DNA of 64,000 nt from Streptomyces sp. ISL-87 (GTDB taxonomy: Bacteria > Actinomycetota > Actinomycetes > Streptomycetales > Streptomycetaceae): contig NZ_JAGGOY010000032.1 in NCBI RefSeq assembly GCF_018614095.1, positions 38,323 through 102,322 of the forward strand, written 5' to 3'. How positions within the stretch are numbered: the first letter of the stretch is position 1; the number at the start of each line of letters is the position of its first letter. A program made the translations under genes and the position numbers. This document shows, piece by piece, positions 42,005 through 53,762 of this stretch. The notes beneath the pieces were generated by a model. It saw only the letters and a program-made list of their open reading frames with translations. It was not told where the DNA came from and made no database searches.

Positions 42005-42889
42005 TCAGCTGGGCAGTGCGTCCTCCAACTGCGTCTGCTCCGCCTCGCTCAGCTCAAGCTCGGCCGCCTTGGCAGAGTCCTGGATCGATGCCGGGCGGCT
42101 GGCGCCGGGCACCGGGATCACCGCCGGGGAGCGGGTCAGCAGCCAGGCCAGGGCGATCTGCTGCGGGCTGACGCCGTGCTCGGCCGCGATGCGGTGGAAG
42201 GCGGTGCTCGCAGCGGTCGTGCCGGAGGGTCCGTCGAGGGAGCTTCGGGAGATGCCGCCCAATGGGCTCCAGGGCAGGAAGGCCAGCCCGAGCTGCGTAC
42301 TCAGCCGCAGCTCGGGCTCGCTGTCGCGGACTGCAGGGGAGTACTCGTTCTGTACGGAGACGAGGCCGTCGCCGAGGATCGCGTGCGCCTCGCGGATCTG
42401 GCCGGTGGTGACGTTGGAGATCCCGGCGGCGCGGATGGTGCCGGTGTCGAGCAGCTCGCGCAGCGCGCCCACGGACTCCGCCCAGGGCACGTCCGGGTCC
42501 GGCTTGTGCAGCTGGTACAGGCCGATGGCCTCGACGCCCAGGCGCTTCAGGGAAGCTTCGGCGGCGCGCTTGAGGTGGGCGGGGGTGGCGGTGACGGTCC
42601 AGCTGCCGTCGCCGGGCCGGCCGCGGCCGCCCTTGGTGGCGACGAGGAGGCGGGAGGTGTCGCCGCCGTAGCGGGCCAGGGCGCGGGCGATGAGGAGTTC
42701 GTTGTGGCCGGCTTCGCCGGCGTGCCAGTGGTAGCTGTCGGCGGTGTCGATGAGCGTGACCCCGGCGTCCAGGGCGGCGTGGATGGTGGCGATGGCCCGC
42801 TGTTCGTCCGGGCGGTGCTCAATGGACAGCGGCATGGCGCCCAGGCCGATGGCGCTGACGGTGGTGTCTGCGATGGTGCGGTACTGCAT
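42005..42889 (-). CDS. Aldo/keto reductase
   Basis: A 294-residue (alpha/beta)8-barrel NADPH oxidoreductase. Catalytic tetrad residues are visible: Asp in LIDTADSYHWH with its Tyr, Lys in LVATKGG, and His in LYQLHKPDPD. The cofactor end has VIPVPGASRPASIQD. It reduces carbonyls, substrate unknown. I chose the ATG at 42889 (AGGAAC upstream); the frame is open further 5' but that part overlaps the neighbouring gene. The epimerase-like gene ends 14 nt upstream on the same strand, so they form an operon. Confidence 0.88.
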   Translation of the reverse strand: MQYRTIADTTVSAIGLGAMPLSIEHRPDEQRAIATIHAALDAGVTLIDTADSYHWHAGEAGHNELLIARALARYGGDTSRLLVATKGGRGRPGDGSWTVTATPAHLKRAAEASLKRLGVEAIGLYQLHKPDPDVPWAESVGALRELLDTGTIRAAGISNVTTGQIREAHAILGDGLVSVQNEYSPAVRDSEPELRLSTQLGLAFLPWSPLGGISRSSLDGPSGTTAASTAFHRIAAEHGVSPQQIALAWLLTRSPAVIPVPGASRPASIQDSAKAAELELSEAEQTQLEDALPS

Positions 42890-42903
42890 GGTGTGTCTGT
42901 TCC

Positions 42904-43845
42904 TCAGGTGGTGGGGGCGGCGGATGCGTCGAGGGCTTCGGCGACGGCACCGGGGAGCCAGTCGGTGGTGTGGGAGAAGGAGAAGCCCAGTTCTTTCGCG
43001 CGGGCGTTGCTCATGGCGTAGTGGCGGTCGAAGGAGAACGGCGAGGCCGGCTCGCCCGCGGCGGCGCTCCGGTACAGGGCCTTCCTGCCGGCCTGTTCGG
43101 CGATGACAGCACCCAGGTCGTAAACGTCGAGTGGACCGTCGGAGCAGGCGTTGATCGGGCCGGTGACGTCGGTGAGCGTGGCCGCCCACAGCAGCAGGTC
43201 CGCCAGCTCCTCGTAGTGGATGAAGACCGTGGGCAGCGCCTCGGCGTGCACGGCGATCTGCGTGCCCTGGGTGACGTGCTCGACGTAGTGCGCCAGCCGG
43301 CCGGTGAACTCCGCCGCGCCGCCACCGAGCACGTGGGCACTGCGCACGGCGGCGAAAGCGAACCCGTGATGCTGGGCGAAGACGGCCTCCGCCTGGCGCT
43401 TGCCTTCGGCGTAGTGCGCCTCCAGGTACGCCGCGTCGTGCCACGGCAGGTCCATGGCCACCAGCCATGTCGACGGGTCCACGACCTCCTCCAGCACCGG
43501 CGTGCCGGGTAGGACGGCCGGCAGTGCGGCGGTCGCCGGGTCGTAGACCTCGATGGTGGAGGTCATGACGTAGCGCCGGGTGCGGCCGCTGAAGGCGCGA
43601 GCGGCGATCGCGGCCTGCACGGGGGTGTAGCAGACCTGGTCGACGACCACGTCGAAGGTGCGGGAGCCGAGCGCGGCGATCAGGGCAGCCTCGTCGTTGC
43701 GGTCTACAACGAGGTGTTCGACACCGGGTGGCGGCGGGGTCGATCCGCGGTTAATCACCGTGACCTGGTGGCCGGCGGCCTGCAGGCGCTGGACCAGGAG
43801 CTTGCCGAAGTACCGGCTTCCGCCGATAACGCAGATCTTTCGCAT
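42904..43845 (-). CDS. NAD-dependent epimerase/dehydratase family protein
   Basis: A 313-residue extended SDR. The N-terminus MRKICVIGGSRYFGK has a GGxxxxG nucleotide loop; VINRGS follows beta-2, then VVVDQVCYTP and YVMTSTIEVY; YAEGKRQAE gives the Tyr/Lys pair (YxxxK). I start at the ATG at 43845 because it fits family N-termini, although GGAGG is only one base away; an in-frame ATG at 43872 is the alternative. It is divergent from a LysR gene, which probably controls it together with the aldo/keto reductase. Confidence 0.82.
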   Translation of the reverse strand: MRKICVIGGSRYFGKLLVQRLQAAGHQVTVINRGSTPPPPGVEHLVVDRNDEAALIAALGSRTFDVVVDQVCYTPVQAAIAARAFSGRTRRYVMTSTIEVYDPATAALPAVLPGTPVLEEVVDPSTWLVAMDLPWHDAAYLEAHYAEGKRQAEAVFAQHHGFAFAAVRSAHVLGGGAAEFTGRLAHYVEHVTQGTQIAVHAEALPTVFIHYEELADLLLWAATLTDVTGPINACSDGPLDVYDLGAVIAEQAGRKALYRSAAAGEPASPFSFDRHYAMSNARAKELGFSFSHTTDWLPGAVAEALDASAAPTT

Positions 43846-43915
43846 GCCTCCATCCTGGACACCTACAGTCATCAGCAGAAGTGCCCACCTACTGGATACG
43901 TATTAAGGAATACTG

Positions 43916-44824
43916 TTGATCGATGTGCAGCGGCTGCGTGTCCTGCGGACGGTGGCGGAGCACGGCAGTTTCAACCAGGCGGCGGCAGCCCTCCATCTCA
44001 CCCCCTCGGCTGTGTCCCAGCACGTCGCTGCGCTGGAGCGCAGCCTCGGCGCCCAGGTCGTGGCGCGCAGCACCCGCGGAGTCACGCTCACCCCGGCCGG
44101 TCGGATCATGGTCGGGGCCGCCGAGTCGGTCGCCGCGGAGCTCGAACACGCCAAGCAGCAGGTCGACCGGCTCGGTAGCGGCCGCACCCAGCTCACCATC
44201 GCCACCTTCACCAGCGGCGGCAGGCTCCTACTACCCGGCGCACTCGCCCGCCTCACCACCGCCCATCCCGAGACCGTGGTCCACGTCAGGGAGAGCGAGC
44301 CCGAGGACAGCCTGCCACTGGTCCGCCAGGGCGCCGTAGACCTCGCCCTCGCCTATCACTTCGACGGCCCGCTGCCCGGCCGGCCGGGCCCGAGCTCCAG
44401 CCTGGCGTGGACCGCACTCATGGAAGACCCCCTGCATATCGTGCTGCCCGACGCCCATCCTCTGGCCGGCCGCGAGACACTCGACATCGCTGAGCTGGCA
44501 GCCGAGCCCTGGGTACTCGGCTGCCTCAAGACCGAGACGTACCTGCGCCGCTACGCCGAACGCGCTGGCTTCGACCCGGAGGTGCGCGGCACGACAACGG
44601 ACTACTTCTTCGCCCGCTCGCTCGTCGCTGCGGGCATGGGAATCTCGCTGGTCCCCTCCATCGCGCAGACTCCGCAGATAGCAGGACTACGCACCGTCCC
44701 CATCGCGCCGCCGACTCCGATCCGGCACATCGGCGTTGCCACGATCCTCCGCCGCGACCACGCCCAGGTCAGGACACTGGTACAGGCCCTCCAGGAACAG
44801 GCAGCAGCGCTGGACGAAACCTGA
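43916..44824 (+). CDS. LysR-family regulator
   Basis: A 302-residue LysR protein. The HTH covers ~1-60 (VQRLRVLRTVAEHGSFNQAA, HLTPSAVSQHVAALERSLGA), then the effector domain begins near 90 (TQLTIATFTSGGRLLLPGAL) and ends with ARSLVAAGMGISLVPSIAQ. The start is a TTG at 43916 with AAGGA upstream; no better start is available. The gene is divergent from the epimerase/aldo-keto reductase pair, separated by about 70 bp, and is their likely regulator. Confidence 0.88.
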   Translation: MIDVQRLRVLRTVAEHGSFNQAAAALHLTPSAVSQHVAALERSLGAQVVARSTRGVTLTPAGRIMVGAAESVAAELEHAKQQVDRLGSGRTQLTIATFTSGGRLLLPGALARLTTAHPETVVHVRESEPEDSLPLVRQGAVDLALAYHFDGPLPGRPGPSSSLAWTALMEDPLHIVLPDAHPLAGRETLDIAELAAEPWVLGCLKTETYLRRYAERAGFDPEVRGTTTDYFFARSLVAAGMGISLVPSIAQTPQIAGLRTVPIAPPTPIRHIGVATILRRDHAQVRTLVQALQEQAAALDET

Positions 44825-44877
44825 CACACACAGCACGATCTGGCCTCATTCATCCGTACACAGCTGAGGAAGTCCGT

Positions 44878-45726
44878 GTGTACCCCTACGGTCGGCGGAT
44901 GCGCCTCCGAATCGTCGACGCCTTCACCGACCGGCCCTTCCGCGGCAACCCCGCCGGAGTCCTGCTCTTCGAGAGCGGGTTCCCCTCGGACGCCTGGCTC
45001 CAGCAGGTCGCCACCGAGGTCAACCTGTCCGAGACGGCTTTCGCCCACCCCCTCCCGCCCGGCGGGGACGCCGACTGGGCGCTGCGCTGGTTCACCCCGA
45101 CCAACGAGGTCGACATGTGCGGCCACGCCACCCTCGCCACCGCCCACGTCCTGGCGGCGAGCGGCCTCGCGACCGGGCTGATCCGCTTCACCGCGCGCTG
45201 CGGGATCCTCACGGCAGAGGTCGCCGAGGACGGGACCATCACCATGGACTTCCCGACGTCCTCACTGACGGCGGTCGAGACGGTGGCCGAGGTACAGCGT
45301 GCCCTGGGCGCCGAGATCGCGTCGGTCCACGACACGTCCGCGCACATCGGCGACCTGGTGGTCGAGCTGGCGGACGAGCGGACCGTACGCGAGCTCACCC
45401 CCGACCTCACCGCCCTGCGCGGCTACGCCCGGCGCGGAGTGATCGTCACCGCGGCCGCCGAGGACCCCTCACGGGGGTACGACTTCGTCTCGCGCGGCTT
45501 CTTCCCGGCCTTCGGCATAGACGAGGACCCGGTCACCGGCAGCGCCCACACCGCCCTCGCCCCCTTCTGGGCCGCGCGGCTGGGCCGCACCGAACTCGTC
45601 GGACTCCAGGGCGGAGCGCGCACCGGCCTGGTCACGGTCCGGCTCACGGGCGACCGTACGCTCCTGAGCGGCAACGCCGTCACCGTCATCGACGGCACAC
45701 TGCTCACCCGGCCCCAGGACGGTTAA
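44878..45726 (+). CDS. PhzF-family isomerase/epimerase-like protein
   Basis: A 282-residue protein of the PhzF/diaminopimelate-epimerase fold. Signatures are IVDAFTDRPFRGNPAGVLLF, VNLSETAF with the catalytic Glu, NEVDMCGHATLATAHVL and DEDPVTGSAHTALAPFW. PhzF isomerises a dihydro-anthranilate in phenazine biosynthesis, but most family members have unknown substrates, and no phenazine genes are here. The GTG start has GAGGA 7 nt upstream; ATG 44899 is possible. It overlaps the 3' end of the convergent CPBP gene. Confidence 0.85.
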   Translation: MYPYGRRMRLRIVDAFTDRPFRGNPAGVLLFESGFPSDAWLQQVATEVNLSETAFAHPLPPGGDADWALRWFTPTNEVDMCGHATLATAHVLAASGLATGLIRFTARCGILTAEVAEDGTITMDFPTSSLTAVETVAEVQRALGAEIASVHDTSAHIGDLVVELADERTVRELTPDLTALRGYARRGVIVTAAAEDPSRGYDFVSRGFFPAFGIDEDPVTGSAHTALAPFWAARLGRTELVGLQGGARTGLVTVRLTGDRTLLSGNAVTVIDGTLLTRPQDG

Positions 45727-46520
45727 GGGGTCGGCAGCCAGCCCACCTTGCCCGCCAGCAGCGCGTACCCGCCGAAGGCCACGATGTCGAGAAGGGCGTG
45801 CGCGACGACCAGCGGCCCCACCCGGCCCCATCGGCGGTACGCCAGCACGAACACGGCGCCCATCACCGCATTGCCGATGAAGCCGCCGATGCCCTGGTAG
45901 AGGTGGTACGAGCCGCGCAGCAGCGAGCTGGCCAGCAGCGCGGCCATCGGCGACCAGCCCAGCTGACCGAGCCGGCGCAGCAGGTAGGCCAGCACGATGA
46001 CCTCCTCCACCACGGAGTTCTGCAGCGCGGAGAGGATCAGCACGGGGAACTTCCACCACACGTCGGGCAGCGCCTCCGGCACCACCGTCAGGTTGAAGCC
46101 GGTGGCCCGCGCCACCAGGTAGAAGGCCAGCCCGGCGCTCCCGATCCCGGCGGCCACCAGCGCGCCCCGGCCCAGGTCCCAGCCCGGCCGGGTGCGGTCG
46201 AAGCCCAGCACCCGCAGCCCCGGCGCGCCCTCCCGGGTCAGCAGATGGGCGACCAGCAGCACCGGCACCAGCGCGGTCCCGATGCCGAACAGCTGCCAGG
46301 CCAGGTCCAGCCAGGGCCGGCCGGGCGCGTACGAGCCGTTGAGGGTGGCGGCCTGGTCCTTGAGGCCGCCCGGCTTGGTGAGCGCGCCGATGAAGCTGAT
46401 CAGCGCCGAGACGCCGCTCGCACCCAGCGACAGCGCCAGCACAAGCAGCGTCTCGGTCCGCAGGAACCCGCGCCCGTCCGCGCGCAGCTCCCCGGCCAAA
46501 GGCCCCGACTCCGTCCGCAC
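45723..46520 (-). CDS. CPBP-family intramembrane metalloprotease
   Basis: A 265-residue membrane protein with about eight helices and the CPBP (Abi/CAAX protease-like) motifs: EE in NSVVEEVIVLAYLLRRLGQL, a His in LRGSYHLYQG, and HALLDI near the C-terminus. The family cleaves peptides inside the membrane and is tied to prenyl-protein processing or bacteriocin self-immunity. The GTG at 46520 has GGGAG upstream. No bacteriocin gene adjoins. Confidence 0.85.
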   Translation of the reverse strand: MRTESGPLAGELRADGRGFLRTETLLVLALSLGASGVSALISFIGALTKPGGLKDQAATLNGSYAPGRPWLDLAWQLFGIGTALVPVLLVAHLLTREGAPGLRVLGFDRTRPGWDLGRGALVAAGIGSAGLAFYLVARATGFNLTVVPEALPDVWWKFPVLILSALQNSVVEEVIVLAYLLRRLGQLGWSPMAALLASSLLRGSYHLYQGIGGFIGNAVMGAVFVLAYRRWGRVGPLVVAHALLDIVAFGGYALLAGKVGWLPTP

Positions 46521-46621
46521 GCCCGACTCCCGTCCCGCCGTCCTCTTCCGACCACCCCATACTGCCTCGTCGGCGGGGGAACGGGATCACCGGACGGGAT
46601 CGAACGCCCGGCCGGGCGGAC

Positions 46622-48157
46622 TCAGCGCCCGACCGGCACCGACGCGTTCACCTCCTGCTCCGCGAGACCGACGGGCCAGGTGTGCACGGGATCGCCCTTG
46701 TGCATCAGCTCGCTGTACCGGCGGGTGGTCGCGGCCAGCGCGGCGTCCCGCTCCAGCCCCGCCGCCAGCGCCCGGTGGTAGGTGTCCACCTGCCAGGTCG
46801 CCCCGTTCACCCGGCGCCGGCACCGCTCCTCGATGATGCCGAGGTAGTAGTCCCGGTCGGCGGGCTCGATGCCCCACGCGTCCAGTCCGGCCGCCGCCAT
46901 CGGCAGCAGCTCGTCCAGCACCAGCCGTACGGCGGGCACGCTCGCCAGTCCCCCGCCCCGCCCCCGGCGCGGCCAGCGCAGCCGCGCGTCGATCCCGTAG
47001 CGGCAGGCCGCGTCGAAGTTGGCCTCCGCCTCGGCGAACGGCAGCCGGCTCCACACCGGGCGCTGCTCGTCGGCGAGGGTCCGCACCAGCCCGTAGTAGA
47101 ACGCGGCGTTGGCCACGACATCGGCCACGGTCGGCCCGGCCGGCAGCACCCGGTTCTCCACCCGCAGATGCGGCACACCGTCGGCGACCCCGTACACGGG
47201 CCGGTTCCACCGGTAGACCGTGCCGTTGTGCAGCACCAGCTCCTGAAGGCTCGGAACCCCGCCCTCGGCGAGCACCCGCAGCGGCTCCTCCTCGTCGCAT
47301 ATCGGCAGTAAGGCAGGGAAGTAGCGGACGTTCTCGGCGAAGAGTTCGTACGCCGAGTCCACCCAGCGCTCCCCGAACCAGGTGCGCGGCCGTACCCCCT
47401 GCGCCTGGAGCTCGGGCGGCCGGGTGTCGGTGGCCTGCGTGAACAGCGGCGGCCGCGACTCCCGCCACAGCTCTCGCCCGAACAGGAACGGCGAGTTGGC
47501 GCCGACGGCTATCTGGACGGCGGCCAGCGCCTGCGCCGCGTTCCACACATCCGAGAACCGCGCCGGAGTCACCTGCAGGTGCAGCTGTACGGAGGTGCAG
47601 GCGGCCTCCGGCACGATCGACCCGGAGCTCCAGGTGAGCCGCTCGACGCCGTCGATGTCGAGGGTGAAGTCCTCCCCCCGCATCATCAGGATCTGCTCGT
47701 TCAGCAGCGAGTAGCGGTCCACCGCCGAGAGGTTGGCGGTGACCAGGTCGGAGCGGGTGATCGTCGGCAGAATCCCGATCATCACCACGCCCGCGTCGAT
47801 CTCCAAGGCCTGCCGGTGGGCATAGCCCAGCCCCGCACTCAGTTCCTCGGCGAGCTGGTCGAATACCCGGCCGCCGAGCCGGTGCGGAAGTACGTTTACC
47901 TCCAGGTTGAACATTCCGAGTTCGGTCTGGAAATCGGGGCTCGCAATCCGCTCCAGAACCTGGGCATTCACCATTCTCGGCAACCCGTCGGCACCCGCCA
48001 GATTCAGCTCGATCTCCAGCCCCATCATGTTCTTGGGGCGATCGAACCTCTTCTCCTCCAGAAGCCGCTCCAGCCCCTCCAGGCACTCGTGAAGCTTCCT
48101 CCGATACCGTTGCCGATCGGACAGGTCGAATCCGCCTGCCACGACCTTCTCCCCCAT
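46622..48157 (-). CDS. Glutamate-cysteine ligase family protein
   Basis: A 511-residue protein of the GCS2-like carboxylate-amine ligase superfamily. Features are NMMGLEIELNLAGADGLPRM (the acidic metal-binding start), FNLEVNVLPHRLGG, SVQLHLQVTPARF and ENRVLPAGPTVAD. It should use ATP to join glutamate to an amine, perhaps cysteine. Streptomyces make mycothiol and, via EgtA, gamma-glutamylcysteine for ergothioneine; whether this paralogue does either is unknown. The ATG at 48157 is preceded by GAGGAGG. Confidence 0.82.
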   Translation of the reverse strand: MGEKVVAGGFDLSDRQRYRRKLHECLEGLERLLEEKRFDRPKNMMGLEIELNLAGADGLPRMVNAQVLERIASPDFQTELGMFNLEVNVLPHRLGGRVFDQLAEELSAGLGYAHRQALEIDAGVVMIGILPTITRSDLVTANLSAVDRYSLLNEQILMMRGEDFTLDIDGVERLTWSSGSIVPEAACTSVQLHLQVTPARFSDVWNAAQALAAVQIAVGANSPFLFGRELWRESRPPLFTQATDTRPPELQAQGVRPRTWFGERWVDSAYELFAENVRYFPALLPICDEEEPLRVLAEGGVPSLQELVLHNGTVYRWNRPVYGVADGVPHLRVENRVLPAGPTVADVVANAAFYYGLVRTLADEQRPVWSRLPFAEAEANFDAACRYGIDARLRWPRRGRGGGLASVPAVRLVLDELLPMAAAGLDAWGIEPADRDYYLGIIEERCRRRVNGATWQVDTYHRALAAGLERDAALAATTRRYSELMHKGDPVHTWPVGLAEQEVNASVPVGR

Positions 48158-48651
48158 CGAAGCGTCCCTCCTCGAGTGGGCCTGGCCCTGGGCACCCAGG
48201 CGCGCGTTACGGTCGATGATGCCCCGGCGGCGTGATCGATAACGCCGAGGGGGCGCGCGTGGCGGGGAGCGCGCGCCGGTTTGGCCGACAGGCGCTATGG
48301 CACATTCACCTGGCAACTCTCTCCGCGCAAATTCCGTGTAGACATTGCCGGTTCCGGATAACCGACGCTTTCCAGCCGAGCCCCCGTCCGGTAACCTCCG
48401 AGGTCAGCGCGGGTTGTTCACGCGCAACCGGCATGAATGCCATGACAGCGGGACCGGTAAGCGTCTTGTCGGCAATAGGCGGGACAGCTAGCCGAAACAC
48501 TGCGTGAACACATGTCGTATAAACTCCGCAAACGAGGCAGAGAGTTGGCGCGCGGCCATTGCCCCTCAGCCCCCCTCTGGCCCCAGAATGCGACAGCGCC
48601 GTCCGCACATTCCCCCGTACCACAGGTCTCCCAAGTGAGAGGCGACCCACC
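48158..48651. other. Long divergent intergenic region
   Basis: About 490 bp between the divergent ligase gene and the 204-residue hypothetical gene. It should contain promoters for both. I see no clear terminator, RNA gene or other coding frame. Confidence 0.4.
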
Positions 48652-49266
48652 ATGCCGCTGCATGTCCCCCCGGCTCCCGCGCCCGCCCTGCGCAGCGTCC
48701 TCGCGGCACTCGGTTCCCCCACCGCCGTCCACGAGGCGCACACTCCCTCCCTGCGCGCACTCCAGGGGCCGCTGACCGCCGAACTTCCGCTTCCGGTGCA
48801 CGTCCTCGACCGGCTGCACACGCCCCACCACCTGGCCACGGAGGGCCGGCCGCCCCGCACCCGGCTCACCGGCTGGCGGTTCCTGATCCGCAGCGGAGAG
48901 CGTTTCGTCGCCGCGGCCGACACCCGGCTGACCCCGGACGGCTGGGCCTTCTCCCACTTCTTCGAGGGCCCCTATGTCGCCGCCACCGAACGGGCCCTGC
49001 GCCAGGCTGAATCGCTCGGCACGAACTACCAGCCGAGACTCCTGTCCGTACCGGAGCTGTACATGCTCACCCTGTGGCTGCACGGGGCCGTGGGCGCCGA
49101 CGCCTCCGCCGGCCTGCCGGCCGCCGCGGACCTGCTGATTCCGCTGGCACCGGCCCCGCCCGGCATCGCCCCGTACCGGGCGCACCCCGTGTCCGAACTG
49201 CTGCCCGTACTGACCCACCGGCTCACCCCGCCGGTTCCCCCTTCACTGGCTGCCCCGGCCGCCTGA
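48652..49266 (+). CDS. Conserved hypothetical protein
   Basis: A 204-residue soluble protein: HVPPAPAPALRSVLAALGSP, TGWRFLIRSGERFVAAADTR, DGWAFSHFFEGPYVAATERA, then LSVPELYMLTLWLHGAVGAD and a Pro/Ala-rich C-terminus. The coding bias is strong and the sequence looks like a conserved Streptomyces protein, but I do not recognise a characterised family. The ATG at 48652 has GAGAGGCG upstream. It stands alone. Confidence 0.7.
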   Translation: MPLHVPPAPAPALRSVLAALGSPTAVHEAHTPSLRALQGPLTAELPLPVHVLDRLHTPHHLATEGRPPRTRLTGWRFLIRSGERFVAAADTRLTPDGWAFSHFFEGPYVAATERALRQAESLGTNYQPRLLSVPELYMLTLWLHGAVGADASAGLPAAADLLIPLAPAPPGIAPYRAHPVSELLPVLTHRLTPPVPPSLAAPAA

Positions 49267-49534
49267 CCACCCCGTTGACCCGGACGGACCATTCGGCCTA
49301 GCCCACTCGGACCAGTGTCGAACCACCCGAAATGACAGGGGAGTTGACCTGAACCGCCCGCACGAGTGATGCGTCATCAATCAATGAGGACAGCTGCCGG
49401 GAAATCCCTGCGGAGTCAGTGCCGTAGGGCAACACTGGGACCCTGACCAAACCAAGACAGTGATACGGGGGGCGGCCATGAACAAGGCTTCGAGCCGCAG
49501 CACACAGACCACACCGCAGCGAAAGAACGCATCC

Positions 49535-49741
49535 ATGTGCCAGCACCAGCCAGCGTGCCCGTCAGCCGACTCCGCCGACCGGGAGGCCGCGCAGCCCGTG
49601 GCCAACCACCCGGAACAGGGCTGGAGCCTGCTGTGCAATGGCGTCCTGCTCTTCGAGGACACCGGTGAGCTGCTGCCGGACGGCCAGATCATCGCTCCGC
49701 ACCGCCCGCTCGCGGCGGCGCAGGTGATGAAGGCGGCCTAG
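49535..49741 (+). CDS. DUF5999 family protein
   Basis: A 68-residue protein starting MCQHQPACPSADSADREAAQ, then PVANHPEQGWSLLCNGVLLF and EDTGELLPDGQIIAPHRPLA, the DUF5999 pattern with Cys residues at both ends of the N-terminal half. I chose the ATG at 49535 because third-position G/C rises there; the in-frame ATG at 49478 would add a Ser/Thr-rich leader with poor codon bias. Its ribosome site is weak. Function unknown; the Cys/His content could bind a metal. Confidence 0.75.
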   Translation: MCQHQPACPSADSADREAAQPVANHPEQGWSLLCNGVLLFEDTGELLPDGQIIAPHRPLAAAQVMKAA

Positions 49742-49746
49742 CCGAC

Positions 49747-49837
49747 GACAGCGACGTCAGCACCAACAGCGACGTCAGCACGGCAGCGACGTCAGCACCG
49801 ACAGTGACCGCTGCACCGACAGTGACCTCTGCACCGA
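49747..49837 (+). repeat. Short tandem repeats after the DUF5999 gene
   Basis: Imperfect 15-18-bp units of the kind AGCGACGTCAGCACC and then ACAGTGACC-TGCACCG are repeated about five times between the DUF5999 stop and the terminator. Non-coding; probable slippage product. Confidence 0.65.
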
Positions 49838-49838
49838 C

Positions 49839-49879
49839 AAGGGGCCGGCCCAGGAGCGAAGCTCCCGGACCGGCCCCTT
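49839..49879. terminator. Bidirectional terminator between DUF5999 and gcvP
   Basis: AAGGGGCCGG (49839-49848) pairs with CCGGCCCCTT (49870-49879), with an internal smaller hairpin. It would stop both the DUF5999 transcript and the convergent gcvP transcript. Confidence 0.8.
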
Positions 49880-49910
49880 CGTCATGCCGTGCGACTCGGT
49901 CGCCGTCGGC

Positions 49911-52796
<2,886 letters not shown>

Positions 52797-52874
52797 GTAC
52801 GGAGGCCTCCTGGTCGTACGACCTGCGAGGGGCACCACGGCGCGGGCACCCGGACGGCCTCCCCCTCTGTCATC

Positions 52875-53085
52875 TCAACCTGAGAGTTTCACCGGTCCTC
52901 CTGGGTATGGCCCGTGAGGTCCGGCTTTCACCGTCGGTGAGGAGAGGAACCGGCACTGCGCGCCCGGTACCCGCCCCTGCTTTCCAGAGTGGCCTCATCC
53001 GTGCGGTACGTATGCCTGAGAGATTCCGGGGAGGATTTGCTCCTTCGGCGCCTCCGTCGAACTCACTCGGAGGACTCTCCCGCAC
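52875..53085 (-). promoter_or_regulatory. Tandem glycine riboswitch upstream of gcvP
   Basis: Read on the minus strand, the leader has two glycine-aptamer units. The first (about 53083-53013) runs from GGGAGAGTCCT through GGCGCCGAAGGAGCAA to AATCTCTCAGGCA. The second (about 52989-52879) ends GGTGAAACTCTCAGGT. These are the conserved glycine-riboswitch elements. Glycine binding would turn on gcvP expression, as in other glycine-cleavage leaders. Confidence 0.93.
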
Positions 53086-53210
53086 GGGGTCGACAGCCGT
53101 CCCCCAGCCTACCAGCGAGGATCCCGGGACCTCCCTCGAGTGGCCCCCTCTGCGAATATGCACTTTTGTAGTCATTACGGAGGAGTTGCGACCAATGGAG
53201 GGACGGGACC

Positions 53211-53612
53211 GTGCAGACCGACATCGATCCGCGCAGCCTGATCGGCCGCAAGGCGTTCGACCGCAATGGCACCAAGATCGGCACCGTTGACGAGGTCTAC
53301 CTCGACGATGCCACAGGCGTCCCGGAATGGGCCGCCGTCCGAACGGGCCTCTTCAGCCGGGACGCGTTCGTGCCCCTGGAGCCGAGTGAGGTGGTCGGAG
53401 ACACCCTGCGGGTGCCCTTCGAACGCTCCCTGATCAGGGACGCCCCCGATTTCGGCGTCGGCCGCCACCTCTCCCCCGAGCAGGAGCTCCAGCTCTACCA
53501 CCACTACGGCCTGGACCTGGCCCTCCCCTCCGACTTCCACCACTCCCCGCCCCTGCCCCCGCTCCCCGCGGACGACCGCGACTTCGGCCGCCTGGCGGGC
53601 GAGGAGGGCTGA
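53211..53612 (+). CDS. PRC-barrel domain protein
   Basis: A 133-residue protein with an N-terminal PRC-barrel (~5-75): IDPRSLIGRKAFDRNGTKIG, TVDEVYLDDATGVPEWAAVR, FVPLEPSEVVGDTLRVPFER. A Pro/His/Asp-rich tail follows (LYHHYGLDLALPSDFHHSPP). PRC-barrels mediate protein contacts in RNA processing or the photosynthetic reaction centre. The GTG start has GGAGGGACGGGACC upstream. It is divergent from the gcvP leader. Confidence 0.85.
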   Translation: MQTDIDPRSLIGRKAFDRNGTKIGTVDEVYLDDATGVPEWAAVRTGLFSRDAFVPLEPSEVVGDTLRVPFERSLIRDAPDFGVGRHLSPEQELQLYHHYGLDLALPSDFHHSPPLPPLPADDRDFGRLAGEEG

Positions 53613-53762
53613 CCGCCCGGGCCAGGGCCCGCACCCGGTCCTCCCGGCGGGCGCCCGCCCAGGCCCTGCGAGGCCGGCTCCAGGCCGCCGGCGCCGTTGG
53701 GCAGTCCCACGCAGCTCCGTCCACGCCCAAGGCGGCCCCGCCCGGCACCCGGCCCGGCCGGG

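Noticed and set aside
44878..45726. Phenazine biosynthesis locus, because of the PhzF-like gene
   Set aside because: No other phenazine genes nearby; PhzF relatives of unknown substrate are widespread.
45723..46520. CPBP protease as bacteriocin immunity gene
   Set aside because: No bacteriocin gene adjoins; the lactococcin 972-like gene is more than 33 kb away.
49742..49838. CRISPR-like short repeats
   Set aside because: Units are 15-18 bp, contiguous and imperfect, with no spacers; simple tandem repeats.
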